Shown here piece after piece: positions 42,732 through 51,884 of a stretch of 64,000 nt of DNA. The translations under genes and the position numbers were made by a program. The stretch's first letter is position 1; each line of letters begins with the position of its first letter. The notes beneath the pieces are model-generated. The model did no database searches. It saw only the letters and a list, made by a program, of their open reading frames with translations, and was not told the origin of the DNA. Source of the stretch: Gemmata palustris (GTDB lineage: Bacteria; Planctomycetota; Planctomycetia; Gemmatales; Gemmataceae); the NCBI RefSeq assembly GCF_017939745.1, contig NZ_JAGKQQ010000001.1:496001-560000 (forward strand), in the 5' to 3' direction.

Positions 42732-44612
42732 TCACGGCTTCTTGCCGTCCTTACCCGGTGGACCGGGCGGGGGGCCGAACTTGGGGGCTGGGAACAGGTC
42801 CGTGAGCAGTTCCGAGAACGCCGACTCTTCGAGCTTACCGGTCTTCTTCTTGTCGAACGTGTCGAACAATTTGCCCGCTGCGCCAACCAACTCCTCCGAC
42901 GTCAGCTTGCTGTCCTTGTTCGCGTCCGCGCGGGACAGGATCGGTCCGGCCATAAAGTTCCCGAGCGAGAACCCGCCCGGAGGGGGCGAACCCTCGGGCG
43001 GCTTCGGGAACATTCCGTTGAGTCCCGCGGTGAGCGCCTTCTGATCGACCAACCCGTCCTTGTCCTTTTCGCACGCGGCGAAGATTTTCTTCGCGGTCGA
43101 GACCCACTCGTCCCGGGACAGTTTTCCATCCGTGTCGGCATCCAGGGCACCCATCAGCGGCCCGGCCATGATGTCGCCCATCTTCGGTGGCGGCCCGCCG
43201 AACCCGCCGCCCGTCGGGACGTGTCCCTTGGACGCGCCCGCGACCTGCGACGCGACCGACGTCGTGCGCTTCTCGATGAACGTCTTGAGGCCCGGCGGTT
43301 TGCCGAAGCCGAATCCGGTCGGCGCGGCTTCTTTGCGCGCCTGAGCCGCCTTGTCGTCGCGCGCGATCAGTTCCTTCGTGGCCGCCTCCGCGGTCTCCAG
43401 CTCCTTCATCAAGCGCTGTTTATCGAAGCACTTGACTTCCAGTTCCTTGAGCAGTTTCTGGTACTTCTCGGCCGTTCCCGGGACCGCGAGCAGGCGCTCG
43501 GTCAGCCGGTGCGTGCCCGCGTAGGGGTGCATCAGGCTCAGGTCCATCTGCTGTTCCGCGGTGCCGAGGATCATGAAGTTGGCGAACGCGCGATCGAGAT
43601 CCCAGGGGAAGAAGTGGAACTTGCCGGTCTTCGGGTGCAGGTAGATGTAGTAGTTGTGCCCGAGCGTGAAGAACCCGTCCGAGTTGGCCACGAACGCGGT
43701 CGCGGCCAGGAACCGCAGGTACGCATCGGTATCGAGGTACGAGTCGATCTCCTTGCGGAACGTGGCGTCGTCGGCCTTTTGCACCAGCCGGGCGAACCCG
43801 ATCACGCGCTTGGCCTCGTCCGCGGTCGCGTCGCGCTTCGGGGCGAACGGCTTCTTGTACCGCTCCCACTCGTCGCCCATGTCCGTGAGTTCGCGCACGC
43901 CTTCCGGCTTCAGCAAGAGCCCCGCGTCGGTGCCGAAATTGTTACGCAGAAACAACTTGTCCACCGGTTCGGTCGCGGTGTAGAACCCGAGCAGTTCCTT
44001 GTCGTACTTGCCCGGAACCGTCAGTCGCACCTCCGCGAACGCGGTACGCGGGGCGGGTACCCCGGCCGTGCGGTAGAGCGAGTAGCCGAGCGATTCCCGG
44101 AGCTTGGACGGGTCCGCGACCCCGCAGTGGAGGTTGATCGTCTTCGACCCGTGGAACCGCCCGCTTCCGCCGAAGTGGTCGAGATCGACCTTGAACGACT
44201 TCTTGATGGTGCGGGATGCGTCCCCGATGGTGCCGTTCCCCTTGTACCGGATGCCGACGTCCTTGAACGTCTCGGTGCCGATCGTCACCGTACCCGTGGC
44301 CCACGGCAAATCGACGCCGAAGTTATTCCGGTGAACCTCTCGGTTCGGATCGGCGGGCTTCTCCGGGGTTTTCGGAGTGGGACCGGGGCCGGGGCCGAAC
44401 CCCGGGAACCCGCGCCCCCCGCGGGGCTGCATCGCGGCGAACTCCTCGGCCGAGATCGTGATGTGGACGTCCCACACCCGACCCGGCTCGAAGGCGCCCA
44501 ATTTCTTCTCCGGTTCGGCCGCAACAGTCGGCGTACCAGCAGAAGCGAGGGCCAACCCCATCGCGCTCGCGAACCACCACGAATGGAAACCGAACCGAGA
44601 GCCGTTACCCAT
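42732..44612 (-). CDS. secreted CotH kinase-like protein with C-terminal EF-hands
   Basis: 626 residues. Signal peptide 1-31 (ending TPTVAA). The CotH fold lies at about 40-430 (RYKGNGTI, NLHCGVADPSKLRESLGY, FFPWDLDRAFA). CotH proteins are atypical extracellular kinases that phosphorylate coat proteins; the DRAF-type Asp is kept. A Gly/Pro linker follows, then up to four EF-hand-like loops (DADTDGKLSRDE, KDKDGLVDQ, DANKDSKLTSEE, and a degenerate DKKKTGKLE), suggesting Ca binding, and a Pro/Gly/Lys tail. Planctomycete CotH/EF-hand fusions exist, but the Ca link is inferred. Confidence 0.87.
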   Translation of the reverse strand: MGNGSRFGFHSWWFASAMGLALASAGTPTVAAEPEKKLGAFEPGRVWDVHITISAEEFAAMQPRGGRGFPGFGPGPGPTPKTPEKPADPNREVHRNNFGVDLPWATGTVTIGTETFKDVGIRYKGNGTIGDASRTIKKSFKVDLDHFGGSGRFHGSKTINLHCGVADPSKLRESLGYSLYRTAGVPAPRTAFAEVRLTVPGKYDKELLGFYTATEPVDKLFLRNNFGTDAGLLLKPEGVRELTDMGDEWERYKKPFAPKRDATADEAKRVIGFARLVQKADDATFRKEIDSYLDTDAYLRFLAATAFVANSDGFFTLGHNYYIYLHPKTGKFHFFPWDLDRAFANFMILGTAEQQMDLSLMHPYAGTHRLTERLLAVPGTAEKYQKLLKELEVKCFDKQRLMKELETAEAATKELIARDDKAAQARKEAAPTGFGFGKPPGLKTFIEKRTTSVASQVAGASKGHVPTGGGFGGPPPKMGDIMAGPLMGALDADTDGKLSRDEWVSTAKKIFAACEKDKDGLVDQKALTAGLNGMFPKPPEGSPPPGGFSLGNFMAGPILSRADANKDSKLTSEELVGAAGKLFDTFDKKKTGKLEESAFSELLTDLFPAPKFGPPPGPPGKDGKKP

Positions 44613-44819
44613 CGCTTCTCCCGTTGTCGGACGGATTTGATCGCGCTCGTGACGTCAGGCTGATTCACCTGACGATAACTGGAACTTCTCTCAATCTTCA
44701 TAGATACCGTTGCGCGGCGCGTGCAGCGCGCAAAAAAGGCTGAAAACGACGTGAGTTCGTCCGGCTTGTGGTTCTCGTATCGGACCCTGGCGAGAGCTGG
44801 AGGGGTGTATCGGTCTGCG

Positions 44820-44849
44820 GCGCCCCGCTGTTTGGTGCCCGCGGGGCGC
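44820..44849 (-). terminator. hairpin downstream of the GlcG/HbpS gene
   Basis: GCGCCCCGC (44820-44828) and GCGGGGCGC (44841-44849), 9 bp perfect, 38 bp past the HbpS-like stop. No T-tract. Confidence 0.4.
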
Positions 44850-44887
44850 GGAGTCGGAAAGTGAGTGCCTGACTGGATTAACGCGAA

Positions 44888-45424
44888 CTATTTCTTCCCT
44901 TTCAGGGCTTCGAGCAGCGCCTCAACACCAGCCCTTGCAACTTCGGCGTCCTGTTCGCCGCTTCCACCGCCAATGCCGATCGCGCCAATCACTTGGCCGT
45001 CCACTATGATCGGCACCCCGCCCTTTAACGTTGTGATCTTGCCGCCGCTCGCGGTTGCCGCGTTCTGGATACTCAAGCTCAGGAGCGCGTCCGGTTCGCC
45101 CTTTGCAGGCAGCGTTCCTGTCTCCTGGCGAAAGGTCGCGGCCGAGACCGCTTTGGTAAGTGCCGTGGACCCGCTCGCCGGGCGCGCTCCGTCCATTCGG
45201 GCGAACGCCAGCAGGTGCCCACCGTCATCGACGACGGCAATGTTGGACTTCAGGCCCATTGCCGCGGCCTTCTTCTTGGCACCTTCCAGAGCCGTTTCAG
45301 CTCCCGCGAGGTTCAACTGAACGCGCTCGCGCGTGACCAGCGGAGCCTTCTTCTCTTGGGCCACGACAAGGGGAGAGGCTATCAGCGAACCAACCAGAAC
45401 GAGCACGATTCGGGAGAGGGACAC
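44888..45424 (-). CDS. secreted GlcG/HbpS (haem-degrading, DUF336) family protein
   Basis: 178 residues. Signal peptide at 1-22 (VGSLIASPLVVAQ). The rest matches GlcG/HbpS: NIAVVDDGGHLLAFARMDGA, STALTKAVSAATFRQETGTL, GGVPIIVDGQVIGAIGIGGG, a PAS-like beta-sheet family that includes haem-binding HbpS. Haem binding has not been established for members of this subgroup. The start is GTG at 45424 with GGAG 7 nt upstream; it is inside a longer open frame that lacks a signal upstream. Confidence 0.88.
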   Translation of the reverse strand: MSLSRIVLVLVGSLIASPLVVAQEKKAPLVTRERVQLNLAGAETALEGAKKKAAAMGLKSNIAVVDDGGHLLAFARMDGARPASGSTALTKAVSAATFRQETGTLPAKGEPDALLSLSIQNAATASGGKITTLKGGVPIIVDGQVIGAIGIGGGSGEQDAEVARAGVEALLEALKGKK

Positions 45425-45595
45425 GACGGTTCTCCATTTACGGGAATGCGCGAACTTCGCGCCACGAGAGCTGTTGTAGGAGTGATCGCGATCGCCCGCG
45501 TGCGCCGAGTTGCGGCGCACGCGGACGGGTTTGGCAGGTTGGCTAGCCCAAACGCGCCTGCCACTGGAGAAGTGGTAGTGCTGGCCGTGCTCCAA

Positions 45596-46117
45596 TTACT
45601 GGTCAACCTGAAACACTATCGCGAGATCCCGGTTCACGGTTCGTTGATAGAAGTCTCGGACTTGAACAAAATACTCCCAGGTGTAGTCAAAGTCGATTTC
45701 AGTATCGACGAGGTACATCTCGTATCGATGCACGCCGACCCCCGGCGGGTTTCGATCCAGTGAGAAATATTGCTCTTTGAACCAGTCCCGCGTCAAGCCG
45801 TCGATGGCCGCAACAACTCGCTTGGCAAGACGCGGCTCGACGTAGGAAATAATCCAGTCGGGTCGGTCCGAAAGCTGTCGCGCTCCGAGCACGCAAGCGC
45901 GCTTCGTTTCATCGCCGTGTTCCGCATCCAACCAGCCGTCGCACAAACAGCGGTGCATGGCGTCCCACGATTTATCGACGGACTGAATACGATGGTCCGC
46001 GTCGGCCGAGGCATACAAAGAGTCGAGGAACTCTAGCCGACTGTCAACATCCGTCAATTTCACGAGCGTCGAGGCTTCTTGGGGTAGTAACGCTGTGTAG
46101 TATCCGCGACATGCCAC
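45596..46117 (-). CDS. DUF1877 (YfbM-like) protein
   Basis: 173 residues, cytoplasmic. Typical DUF1877 pattern: N-terminal MACRGYYTALLPQEAS, then LDSLYASADADHRIQSVDKSWDAMH, a long helical middle and the C-terminal DYTWEYFVQVRDFYQ. Function is unknown for this widespread family. Upstream 63 bp is a large hairpin that follows the thioredoxin gene, so transcription of this gene probably begins separately. Confidence 0.85.
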   Translation of the reverse strand: MACRGYYTALLPQEASTLVKLTDVDSRLEFLDSLYASADADHRIQSVDKSWDAMHRCLCDGWLDAEHGDETKRACVLGARQLSDRPDWIISYVEPRLAKRVVAAIDGLTRDWFKEQYFSLDRNPPGVGVHRYEMYLVDTEIDFDYTWEYFVQVRDFYQRTVNRDLAIVFQVDQ

Positions 46118-46180
46118 ACCGCACCTGCTTACTTGTATTGGACCAAGCTACCCGTATCGTTTGGATGCCGGTCACAATAA

Positions 46181-46225
46181 CCACAATCCGGCCCAGTCAC
46201 AACAGTGGATCAGGCCGGATTGTGG
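46181..46225 (-). terminator. hairpin after the thioredoxin gene
   Basis: CCACAATCCGGCC (46181-46193) and GGCCGGATTGTGG (46213-46225), 13 bp perfect. On the minus strand it is followed by TTATTGTG, a short T-rich run; it lies 31 bp past the thioredoxin stop. Confidence 0.6.
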
Positions 46226-46255
46226 CACCACTATTCCCGCCAAAGGGAGCTGGAG

Positions 46256-46558
46256 CTATTTACTCAGGGCCGCGAGATCGGCCCGCAGGGTCGCTTGATC
46301 GGTCACGCCCTCGTACCGGCGAACTACCTGCCCGTCGCGGAAGATCAGCAACAACGGGATCGCCGAAACTTGGAACTTGGCGGCCAGTCGCGGGTTCGTC
46401 TCGGTGTTCACCTTGCAGACTTTGTAGTCGCGTGCGATCCCGGCCAGGACCGGGTTCATGGTCCGACACGGCCCGCACCACGCGGCCCAGAAGTCCACCA
46501 GAACCGGACCCGGATCTTCAAGCACTTCGCGCTTGAAGTTGAACTCTTCGAGCAGCAT
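46256..46558 (-). CDS. thioredoxin-like protein
   Basis: 100 residues. The active site WCGPC is in WAAWCGPCRTMNPVLAGIAR and cis-Pro in AIPLLLIF; compact thioredoxin with no signal peptide, cytoplasmic disulfide reduction. Its start overlaps the stop of the rubredoxin/MBL gene as TAATG, with GGAGGT 5 nt upstream, indicating translational coupling. The two genes form a redox unit. Confidence 0.93.
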   Translation of the reverse strand: MLLEEFNFKREVLEDPGPVLVDFWAAWCGPCRTMNPVLAGIARDYKVCKVNTETNPRLAAKFQVSAIPLLLIFRDGQVVRRYEGVTDQATLRADLAALSK

Positions 46559-47469
46559 TACGCACCTCCGATCATTTTCAGGTAGCGGTCCGCGGACCGC
46601 TCCACCGCGCCCTTCGCATCGCTCTTCACGACTTGCTCGGGGAACGCCCCGTACAGGCGCTCGAACGCGAACGGCTTGAGGCTCTTGACTACTCGTTTGA
46701 TGGGCGCCGGGCCGAGAGGGATCATGTTCGGGTAGCTCCACATGAAACTGACCCAGCGCCGGTCCTGGCACACATACGGCTGATCGCCGGACAAAAGCAC
46801 GCCTTTACCCTCCGCGCCGGCGGGCCAGTGGAGCACCTGGAACCCGTCGAAGTGCCCGCCCGTTTTCACCAGAGTTAGTCCGCCCAGGAGCGACTTCGTG
46901 TCGCCGTCCCAGAACTTCACCACGTCGTCCGGGCGGAGCACCCACTTCGCGTCCAGTTTGTGAATGTGGACCGGAACTTTTCCGAACGCGTGGCTCCATT
47001 CGACCATCGTCGTGTAGTAGTGCGGGTGCGAGACCGCGATGGCGGCTAGCCCGCCGAGTTTCTTTATGGCCGTGACGGTCGCGTCATCGAGCGGGGGAAC
47101 GCAGTCCCAGAGTACGTTCCCCTCTTTGGTGCGAACGAGGAACGCACGCTGCCCGATCCCGGCCTTTGGCTGCGGGTGGATGGTGTGCAGGTCCGTTTCT
47201 TCTTCAGCGAATACGTTCTTGTGCGTTTTCTTGTACTCGTCGAGGGTGGTCCACTTCTGCCCGCCGTGGCCCACGTACTGGCGCTCGTCCTGGCAGATCG
47301 GGCACGCATCCGGCTCCTTCTCGGTGGGCGCGTACTGCATCCCGCACGTGACGCAAATGAAGTGCTTCATGAGAGGCGCTCCGGCAGCGGTTGAACCGGC
47401 CAGCCCGAGAGCGACACTGGCGGCGGTCGAGTGTTTGAGGAAGGTTCGGCGGGTGTGTCGGTGCGGCAT
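46558..47469 (-). CDS. rubredoxin-like zinc/iron and MBL-fold hydrolase, Tat signal
   Basis: 303 residues. Residues 3-30 resemble a Tat signal (TRRTFLKHSTAASVALGLAG). A rubredoxin-like metal site lies at about 33-60 (CVTCG and CPICQ, two Cys-x2-Cys). An MBL-fold domain follows: SHPHYYTTMVEW carries His-x-His, but the usual Asp-His ending is YY-T, so the metal ligands are modified. GHFDGFQVLH and LLSGD resemble later MBL motifs. The start at 47469 has GGAG. Most of the flavodiiron/ROO proteins of similar design act in O2 or peroxide reduction; no such role is proven here. A 177-bp segment of this gene is duplicated at 63297-63469. Confidence 0.85.
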   Translation of the reverse strand: MPHRHTRRTFLKHSTAASVALGLAGSTAAGAPLMKHFICVTCGMQYAPTEKEPDACPICQDERQYVGHGGQKWTTLDEYKKTHKNVFAEEETDLHTIHPQPKAGIGQRAFLVRTKEGNVLWDCVPPLDDATVTAIKKLGGLAAIAVSHPHYYTTMVEWSHAFGKVPVHIHKLDAKWVLRPDDVVKFWDGDTKSLLGGLTLVKTGGHFDGFQVLHWPAGAEGKGVLLSGDQPYVCQDRRWVSFMWSYPNMIPLGPAPIKRVVKSLKPFAFERLYGAFPEQVVKSDAKGAVERSADRYLKMIGGA

Positions 47470-47718
47470 GAATGCTCCGTGGTGATCCCGACGGGCGATT
47501 TCAGAGCGATTATTGTAGGCGGGGTGGTCAAAGGGGACGAAAAGGCAGAACCGCCAAGAACCGGCGCACTGCTGTGAGATGTGGGCGCTCGAACGGGCAT
47601 TGGCCGCTCTTAATTGCTCCTTGCTCGCTCCCCAGCAACCCGTCCGAGAAGGAGGCCGAAACCCACCTGGCCGGGACGGGGACCGCGTGATCGAGATCCT
47701 GACCAACGTGTGCGGTTC

Positions 47719-47988
47719 ATGGGCACGTTCGGGGTGAGTGTGTACTCCGCTCTCGGGGCCGAATCCCTTCACCCGCTCTCGCCCCTGACCGCGACGTTGA
47801 ACTACGGCGTCATCGGTCCCGACGGCCGGGTGCCCGTGCGCATCGTCTACGATCACCGGGCGCTGGACGGGGGAACAGTCGCCCGGACCCTCGCCCGGCT
47901 CGAAGAGGTTCTGAACGGCGACATCTACCGCGAACTCGCTTCGTACATCGAACGCGATTCAATGGACTGCCGCGCCGAGGCCGCGTGA
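47719..47988 (+). pseudogene. truncated 2-oxoacid dehydrogenase-like acyltransferase remnant
   Basis: About 90 residues from an ATG with no ribosome site. The sequence MGTFGVSVYSALGAES...VYDHRALDGG, ending LEEVLNG, is the C-terminus of E2 acyltransferase-type proteins, with the catalytic DHRxxDG motif near 40-50. The N-terminal three-quarters of the domain are absent from the preceding DNA. It is most simply a gene fragment, probably inactive because a trimeric acyltransferase needs the rest of the fold. Confidence 0.55.
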
Positions 47989-48018
47989 TCGGGCCGCGGG
48001 CGGTGCGTCGACGCGCCC

Positions 48019-48531
48019 CTATTTGATGTCCACGTTAAAGGTGCTCTTTTCTCCGGCGTTCACCGTTGTGGACAGCCCCGACTTGAGCGGATCGAGGAAC
48101 CGTTCGGGGAAAGGCGCGTGGGGCGAGGTACCTCCTCGCAGCGAACCGATGTGCGCTTTTTCACGCGCGTGTAGCGCTTTCGGATCGGCTTTCGAGGGAT
48201 CGTCGTCCCTGGAGGGTTTCCCGGCCTTGGCTGCAGCCTCGTCCCCAGCCCCAGAAATGGCGAATCCCACTTTGACGGGGCCGCTCGGTACCCCCGTGAC
48301 GCTGTAAGTCCCGTCTGGGGCAACCCCGGTCGACACGACCTTCCCCGTGGTCGACATGAATGTGATCGCGAGCCCGGGGACTTGTGGGGCCTTCCCTTTT
48401 ACGGTCACGGTCCCGGAGACCTCACCGGTCGGTTCACCGTTGCATCCGGTGAGGAGGGCGGCTCCCAGCGCGAGCGCGAGGGGCGCGCCCCGGCGCATCG
48501 TTTGGACCACCGATTGAACAGGCGTGCTCAT
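48019..48531 (-). CDS. lipoprotein with transthyretin-like (carboxypeptidase-regulatory-like) domain
   Basis: 170 residues. Lipobox LLTGC with Cys30 after an N-terminal extension; a later start (MRRGAPL) is also possible. The segment EVSGTVTVKGKAPQVPGLAI and then YSVTGVPSGPVKVGFA is the TTR-like/CNA-B-related beta-sandwich seen in many small planctomycete lipoproteins. The remainder is Lys/Ala/Asp-rich. It follows the DUF1559 gene start (48683) by 150 bp in the same direction, typical of a DUF1559-lipoprotein pair. Function unknown. Confidence 0.8.
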   Translation of the reverse strand: MSTPVQSVVQTMRRGAPLALALGAALLTGCNGEPTGEVSGTVTVKGKAPQVPGLAITFMSTTGKVVSTGVAPDGTYSVTGVPSGPVKVGFAISGAGDEAAAKAGKPSRDDDPSKADPKALHAREKAHIGSLRGGTSPHAPFPERFLDPLKSGLSTTVNAGEKSTFNVDIK

Positions 48532-48682
48532 TATTTCCGCTAGTTGGTTGAGTGCGGGACGAGTGATAGAAACGTCCCAACCACAAATAGTTGGGACGCG
48601 GTGTGTGAGGTGTACCGGTACGGTACTCTTGTCGGCTCGCGGTTCGGTGCCCCAAGAAATAAGCCTCCAACGCGAGCACCGT

Positions 48683-49669
48683 TCAGTTGCCCGTAGCGAG
48701 TTCGCCCGAGGCCCGGGACGCCAGTGCCTCGAGCACCGTTTTTGTGCCGTCCGCGATGAGCGTGTTGCCCGCGGCAAAGGTGAGGAACGCCACGTGCCCG
48801 TCGGCGAACACGAAGTTGCTCCCGCCCGTGTGAGAGCTGTTGAGCGTGGCGAACTGGCAAAAGTTCGTTAGGGACGCGGGAGCCGGAAGCGTCGGGGGCA
48901 CGCACTCCGGGCCGGCCGTGTACCCGGTCTGGTAGGGGTAGAAGTTGGTCGTCGCGCGGACCGGGGAACTGGTGTCGCGGCCCGAGAGCGTCCACCAGCC
49001 CCAATACTTGTCCGGGGCGGGGCCGCGCTCGCCGAGAGCTAGCGTGTTGCTCGTCCCGTCCGTGACCCCGGTGATGGGGATGCCGGAACCGTATTTGAGC
49101 GTGATGGAGTACGGGGACGGGGTGTACGTGTAGTTGTACGTCGTGGTCGCGATCACGCTCGTGTCGTTGGGGTAGCTGTAGTTGTAGACGTAGCTCCCGC
49201 CCGTGCCGGTGTTGGAGCCGGTGGGGTTGAGCGACGCACTGTTCTCGTACACGGAGACGTAGAACGCGAGCCCGTAGGAGTTGTCGCTGTACTGCTGTCC
49301 GGCCAGCGGGTGCGACGGGCACTGGATCATCTTGAGCGAATTGTTGTACGCCGCCTTGTCCTGCTCGAAGTACGCCTTGATCTGGCTGATCCAGTTCCCG
49401 TTCCCCGAGTACGAGTAGGAGTACGGGGCCGCGGTGTAGGAGTACTGGTAGTCGTAACGGCTGGGGAACCGCTGGTTCGCGTCGTGGTAGTTGTGCATCG
49501 CGAGGCCGAGTTGCTTCGAGTTGTTCGTGCAACTCATCCGGGCCGCGGCCTCGCGGACCTTTTGCACGGCTGGGAGCAGCAACCCGATGAGGATCGCGAT
49601 GATCGCAATCACCACCAGCAGTTCGATCAGTGTGAAGGCCCGGCGGGGCCGGACAAATGGGACGCGCAT
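48683..49669 (-). CDS. DUF1559 prepilin-like protein, Tyr-rich
   Basis: 328 residues. Prepilin-type N-terminus [20 protein letters not shown], then [21 protein letters not shown], as in the first DUF1559 protein, with the [13 protein letters not shown] and [11 protein letters not shown] motifs. The middle is unusual in being dense in Tyr/Ser ([35 protein letters not shown]), giving a low-complexity aromatic stretch. ATG at 49669; the gene is followed by a lipoprotein gene. Role unknown; surface exposed after pseudopilin-like processing by inference. Confidence 0.9.
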   Translation of the reverse strand: MRVPFVRPRRAFTLIELLVVIAIIAILIGLLLPAVQKVREAAARMSCTNNSKQLGLAMHNYHDANQRFPSRYDYQYSYTAAPYSYSYSGNGNWISQIKAYFEQDKAAYNNSLKMIQCPSHPLAGQQYSDNSYGLAFYVSVYENSASLNPTGSNTGTGGSYVYNYSYPNDTSVIATTTYNYTYTPSPYSITLKYGSGIPITGVTDGTSNTLALGERGPAPDKYWGWWTLSGRDTSSPVRATTNFYPYQTGYTAGPECVPPTLPAPASLTNFCQFATLNSSHTGGSNFVFADGHVAFLTFAAGNTLIADGTKTVLEALASRASGELATGN

Positions 49670-50420
49670 GGCTGGCTCCTGACACAGGCGCGATCGCTCG
49701 CCCGCGGTTACGACCGGGGTGAATCGCGCGGATCGAGAATCGGTTCTCGCATTCGCCCAACGAGTACGGCGAATGGGACCGTTGTGAAGAGAGAGTTGCG
49801 CGGACCGGGAGGAGCACCGGCCACCAAGCGGAAGAGGTTTCGATCAGTGCCAATTATTTCCAGTAGCGCATCTAACAATTTCACTTCTAACGCCGGTGCT
49901 GTTGCGAGTCGGCGTTTCCAATACAAGATCGTCGGATATCACAGCACTAGAAATAGGTTAATTACGAGTCTGATTAACATACTCGTCTTTCTTGCGGAAA
50001 TGCCAAGAGCATTGTCAGCCAAAAGAGCAGATCTGTGGATCGACTCCGTCAACTCGTGCCGAAACAATTCGTGTTGCGACACGGAGCGAGCACCTCAACC
50101 ACATTCCCCAAAACTGTGACGTGACAAAGTGGCTTCGCGGAGCACCCATTTTCATGTCTTCAATCCGGAGTAATGTTGACTAAATCGATTCCTCTAGTCA
50201 CATTAAACACCGTGGTTCGGCCCCCGGCCGCTCCGACGGAACTCTGAGTTGAGAGGCGGAGTTCGAGTCGTAGCGGTTCGGGCGGCCGAACGGAACCGAG
50301 ATCAAATTCCGGGACGTAAAGCCCCGACCGTCCGCACACGGGCTCTTCCCGCAACGGTCTCGCAAGTGACGAGTTTGTGGGACTTCTTCAACTTCTCAAC
50401 ATCGGCCGGCGAGAGAGTCT
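49670..50420. other. 750-bp divergent region, no gene seen
   Basis: Contains a lower-GC stretch (about 49840-50180). A small dyad GTTAAT/ATTAAC lies at 49957-49978, and TTGACT (near 50174) with AGTCA may be part of a weak promoter for the sulfatase gene. No frame has coding character; this is a plausible place for a divergent control region or a decayed gene. Confidence 0.4.
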
Positions 50421-51884
50421 ATGAAAACGGGACTGACGTTTCGCCTCGTTTGTGTATGCGTTGCTGCCTGGGTCAGTTGCGGGGCGGTCTCGGCACAGCC
50501 CGATCCGAAAAAGGACGGTTCAAAAGTCCCGCGGCGACCGAACATCGTGCTCATCGTTACCGACGATCTCGGCTACGGCGACCTGGGGTTTCAAGGGGGC
50601 AAGGACATCCCCACACCGAACCTGGACGCCCTCGCGGCGAGCGGCGCCCGGTTCACCAACGCCTACGTCACCGGCCCGATTTGCGGGGCGACCCGTGCCG
50701 CGCTTATATCCGGCTGCTACCAGCAACGGCACAGCTACGACGGTAACCCCGGTCCGAACAACGGGCTGAACCTGAAAGAGGCGACGCTGGCCGACGCGCT
50801 TAAGGTCGGGGGCTACAAAACGGCCGCGCTTGGTAAATGGCACCTCGGCTCCGGCCCCGAGTACCGCCCGTGGAAGCGCGGGTTCGACGAGTTCTTTGGG
50901 TTCTACGGGGCCATGCACAGCTACGTTCCCGGGCCGGTCGAGGCGTCCGCCCGGATGGTGTTCGAGAAGACCCGAAAGGAGCGTGATGCACTCGCCAAGA
51001 ACCCGCCGAAAGACTTGGCGCCCGCGCCAAAGGGTTCGGAGGGAGGCACCACGGGCATCATCGGGGCCGCGCCGGGCAAACTGGTCCGCGGCACGTCCGA
51101 CAAGCCGCACGTCGAGGTCGAGGAGAAGGAGTACGTGACCGAGGCGCTCGCCCGCGAAGCGGTCACATTCATCGACCGTTCGCGCAGCGCCCCGTTCTTC
51201 TTGTATCTCGCGTTCAACGCCAGTCACTCCCCGCTCCAACCGACGAAGAAGTACCTCGACCGGTTCCCCAAACTCGAGGGCAAGCGCAAGGCATACGCGG
51301 CGACCACCTCGGCTCTCGACGACGCGGTCGGCACTGTCCTCGCCAAGGTGCGAGCACTCGGTCTCGAGGAGGACACAGTCGTTTACTTCATCAACGACAA
51401 CGGCGGCCCGATCGACGACATCGCCGCAAGCAACGCCCCGCTCAGCGGCGCGAAGTTCTCGCTCTGGGAGGGCGGCATCCGCGTTCCCTCGGTCATCAGT
51501 TGGAAGGGGAAGATCGCCGCGAAGCAGGTCGTCGATGCCACCGTTTCGAGCCTCGATGCGTTCCCGACCCTGCTCGGGGCCGCGGGGCTCGACGCACCGA
51601 AGGGCAAGCAACTGGACGGCGTGAATCTGTTGCCGGTGCTACGGGGCGAGGCGGCCGGCGCTCCGAAGGGGCGCACCCTCTACTGGCGGCTCAATCAGCT
51701 CTGGGCCATCCGATCGGGCGACTGGAAGCTGGTACTGCCCGAGCGCGGGGAGGCCGTACAACTCTTCGACCTCTCGACGGACGTTGCCGAGGAGCGCGAC
51801 CTGGCCGCGAAACACCCGGACGTGGTCACCCGCCTGACCGCCGACTGGAAGGCGTGGAACGAGAAGAACATTCCGGTGAGGTGA
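50421..51884 (+). CDS. sulfatase with CxAxR active-site motif
   Basis: 487 residues. Signal peptide 1-25. N-terminal sulfatase motif VTDDLGYGD (Asp-Asp metal ligands) and GKWHLG are present. The formylglycine site is CGATRAALISG with Cys88; the third position is Ala where Pro is usual (CxPxR), a variant recognised by some radical-SAM maturases (established for this family). The C-terminal INDNGGP provides further metal/sulfate ligands. Organic sulfate ester hydrolysis in the periplasm is predicted; the substrate is unknown. The stop is overlapped by GTGA of the next gene. Confidence 0.92.
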   Translation: MKTGLTFRLVCVCVAAWVSCGAVSAQPDPKKDGSKVPRRPNIVLIVTDDLGYGDLGFQGGKDIPTPNLDALAASGARFTNAYVTGPICGATRAALISGCYQQRHSYDGNPGPNNGLNLKEATLADALKVGGYKTAALGKWHLGSGPEYRPWKRGFDEFFGFYGAMHSYVPGPVEASARMVFEKTRKERDALAKNPPKDLAPAPKGSEGGTTGIIGAAPGKLVRGTSDKPHVEVEEKEYVTEALAREAVTFIDRSRSAPFFLYLAFNASHSPLQPTKKYLDRFPKLEGKRKAYAATTSALDDAVGTVLAKVRALGLEEDTVVYFINDNGGPIDDIAASNAPLSGAKFSLWEGGIRVPSVISWKGKIAAKQVVDATVSSLDAFPTLLGAAGLDAPKGKQLDGVNLLPVLRGEAAGAPKGRTLYWRLNQLWAIRSGDWKLVLPERGEAVQLFDLSTDVAEERDLAAKHPDVVTRLTADWKAWNEKNIPVR

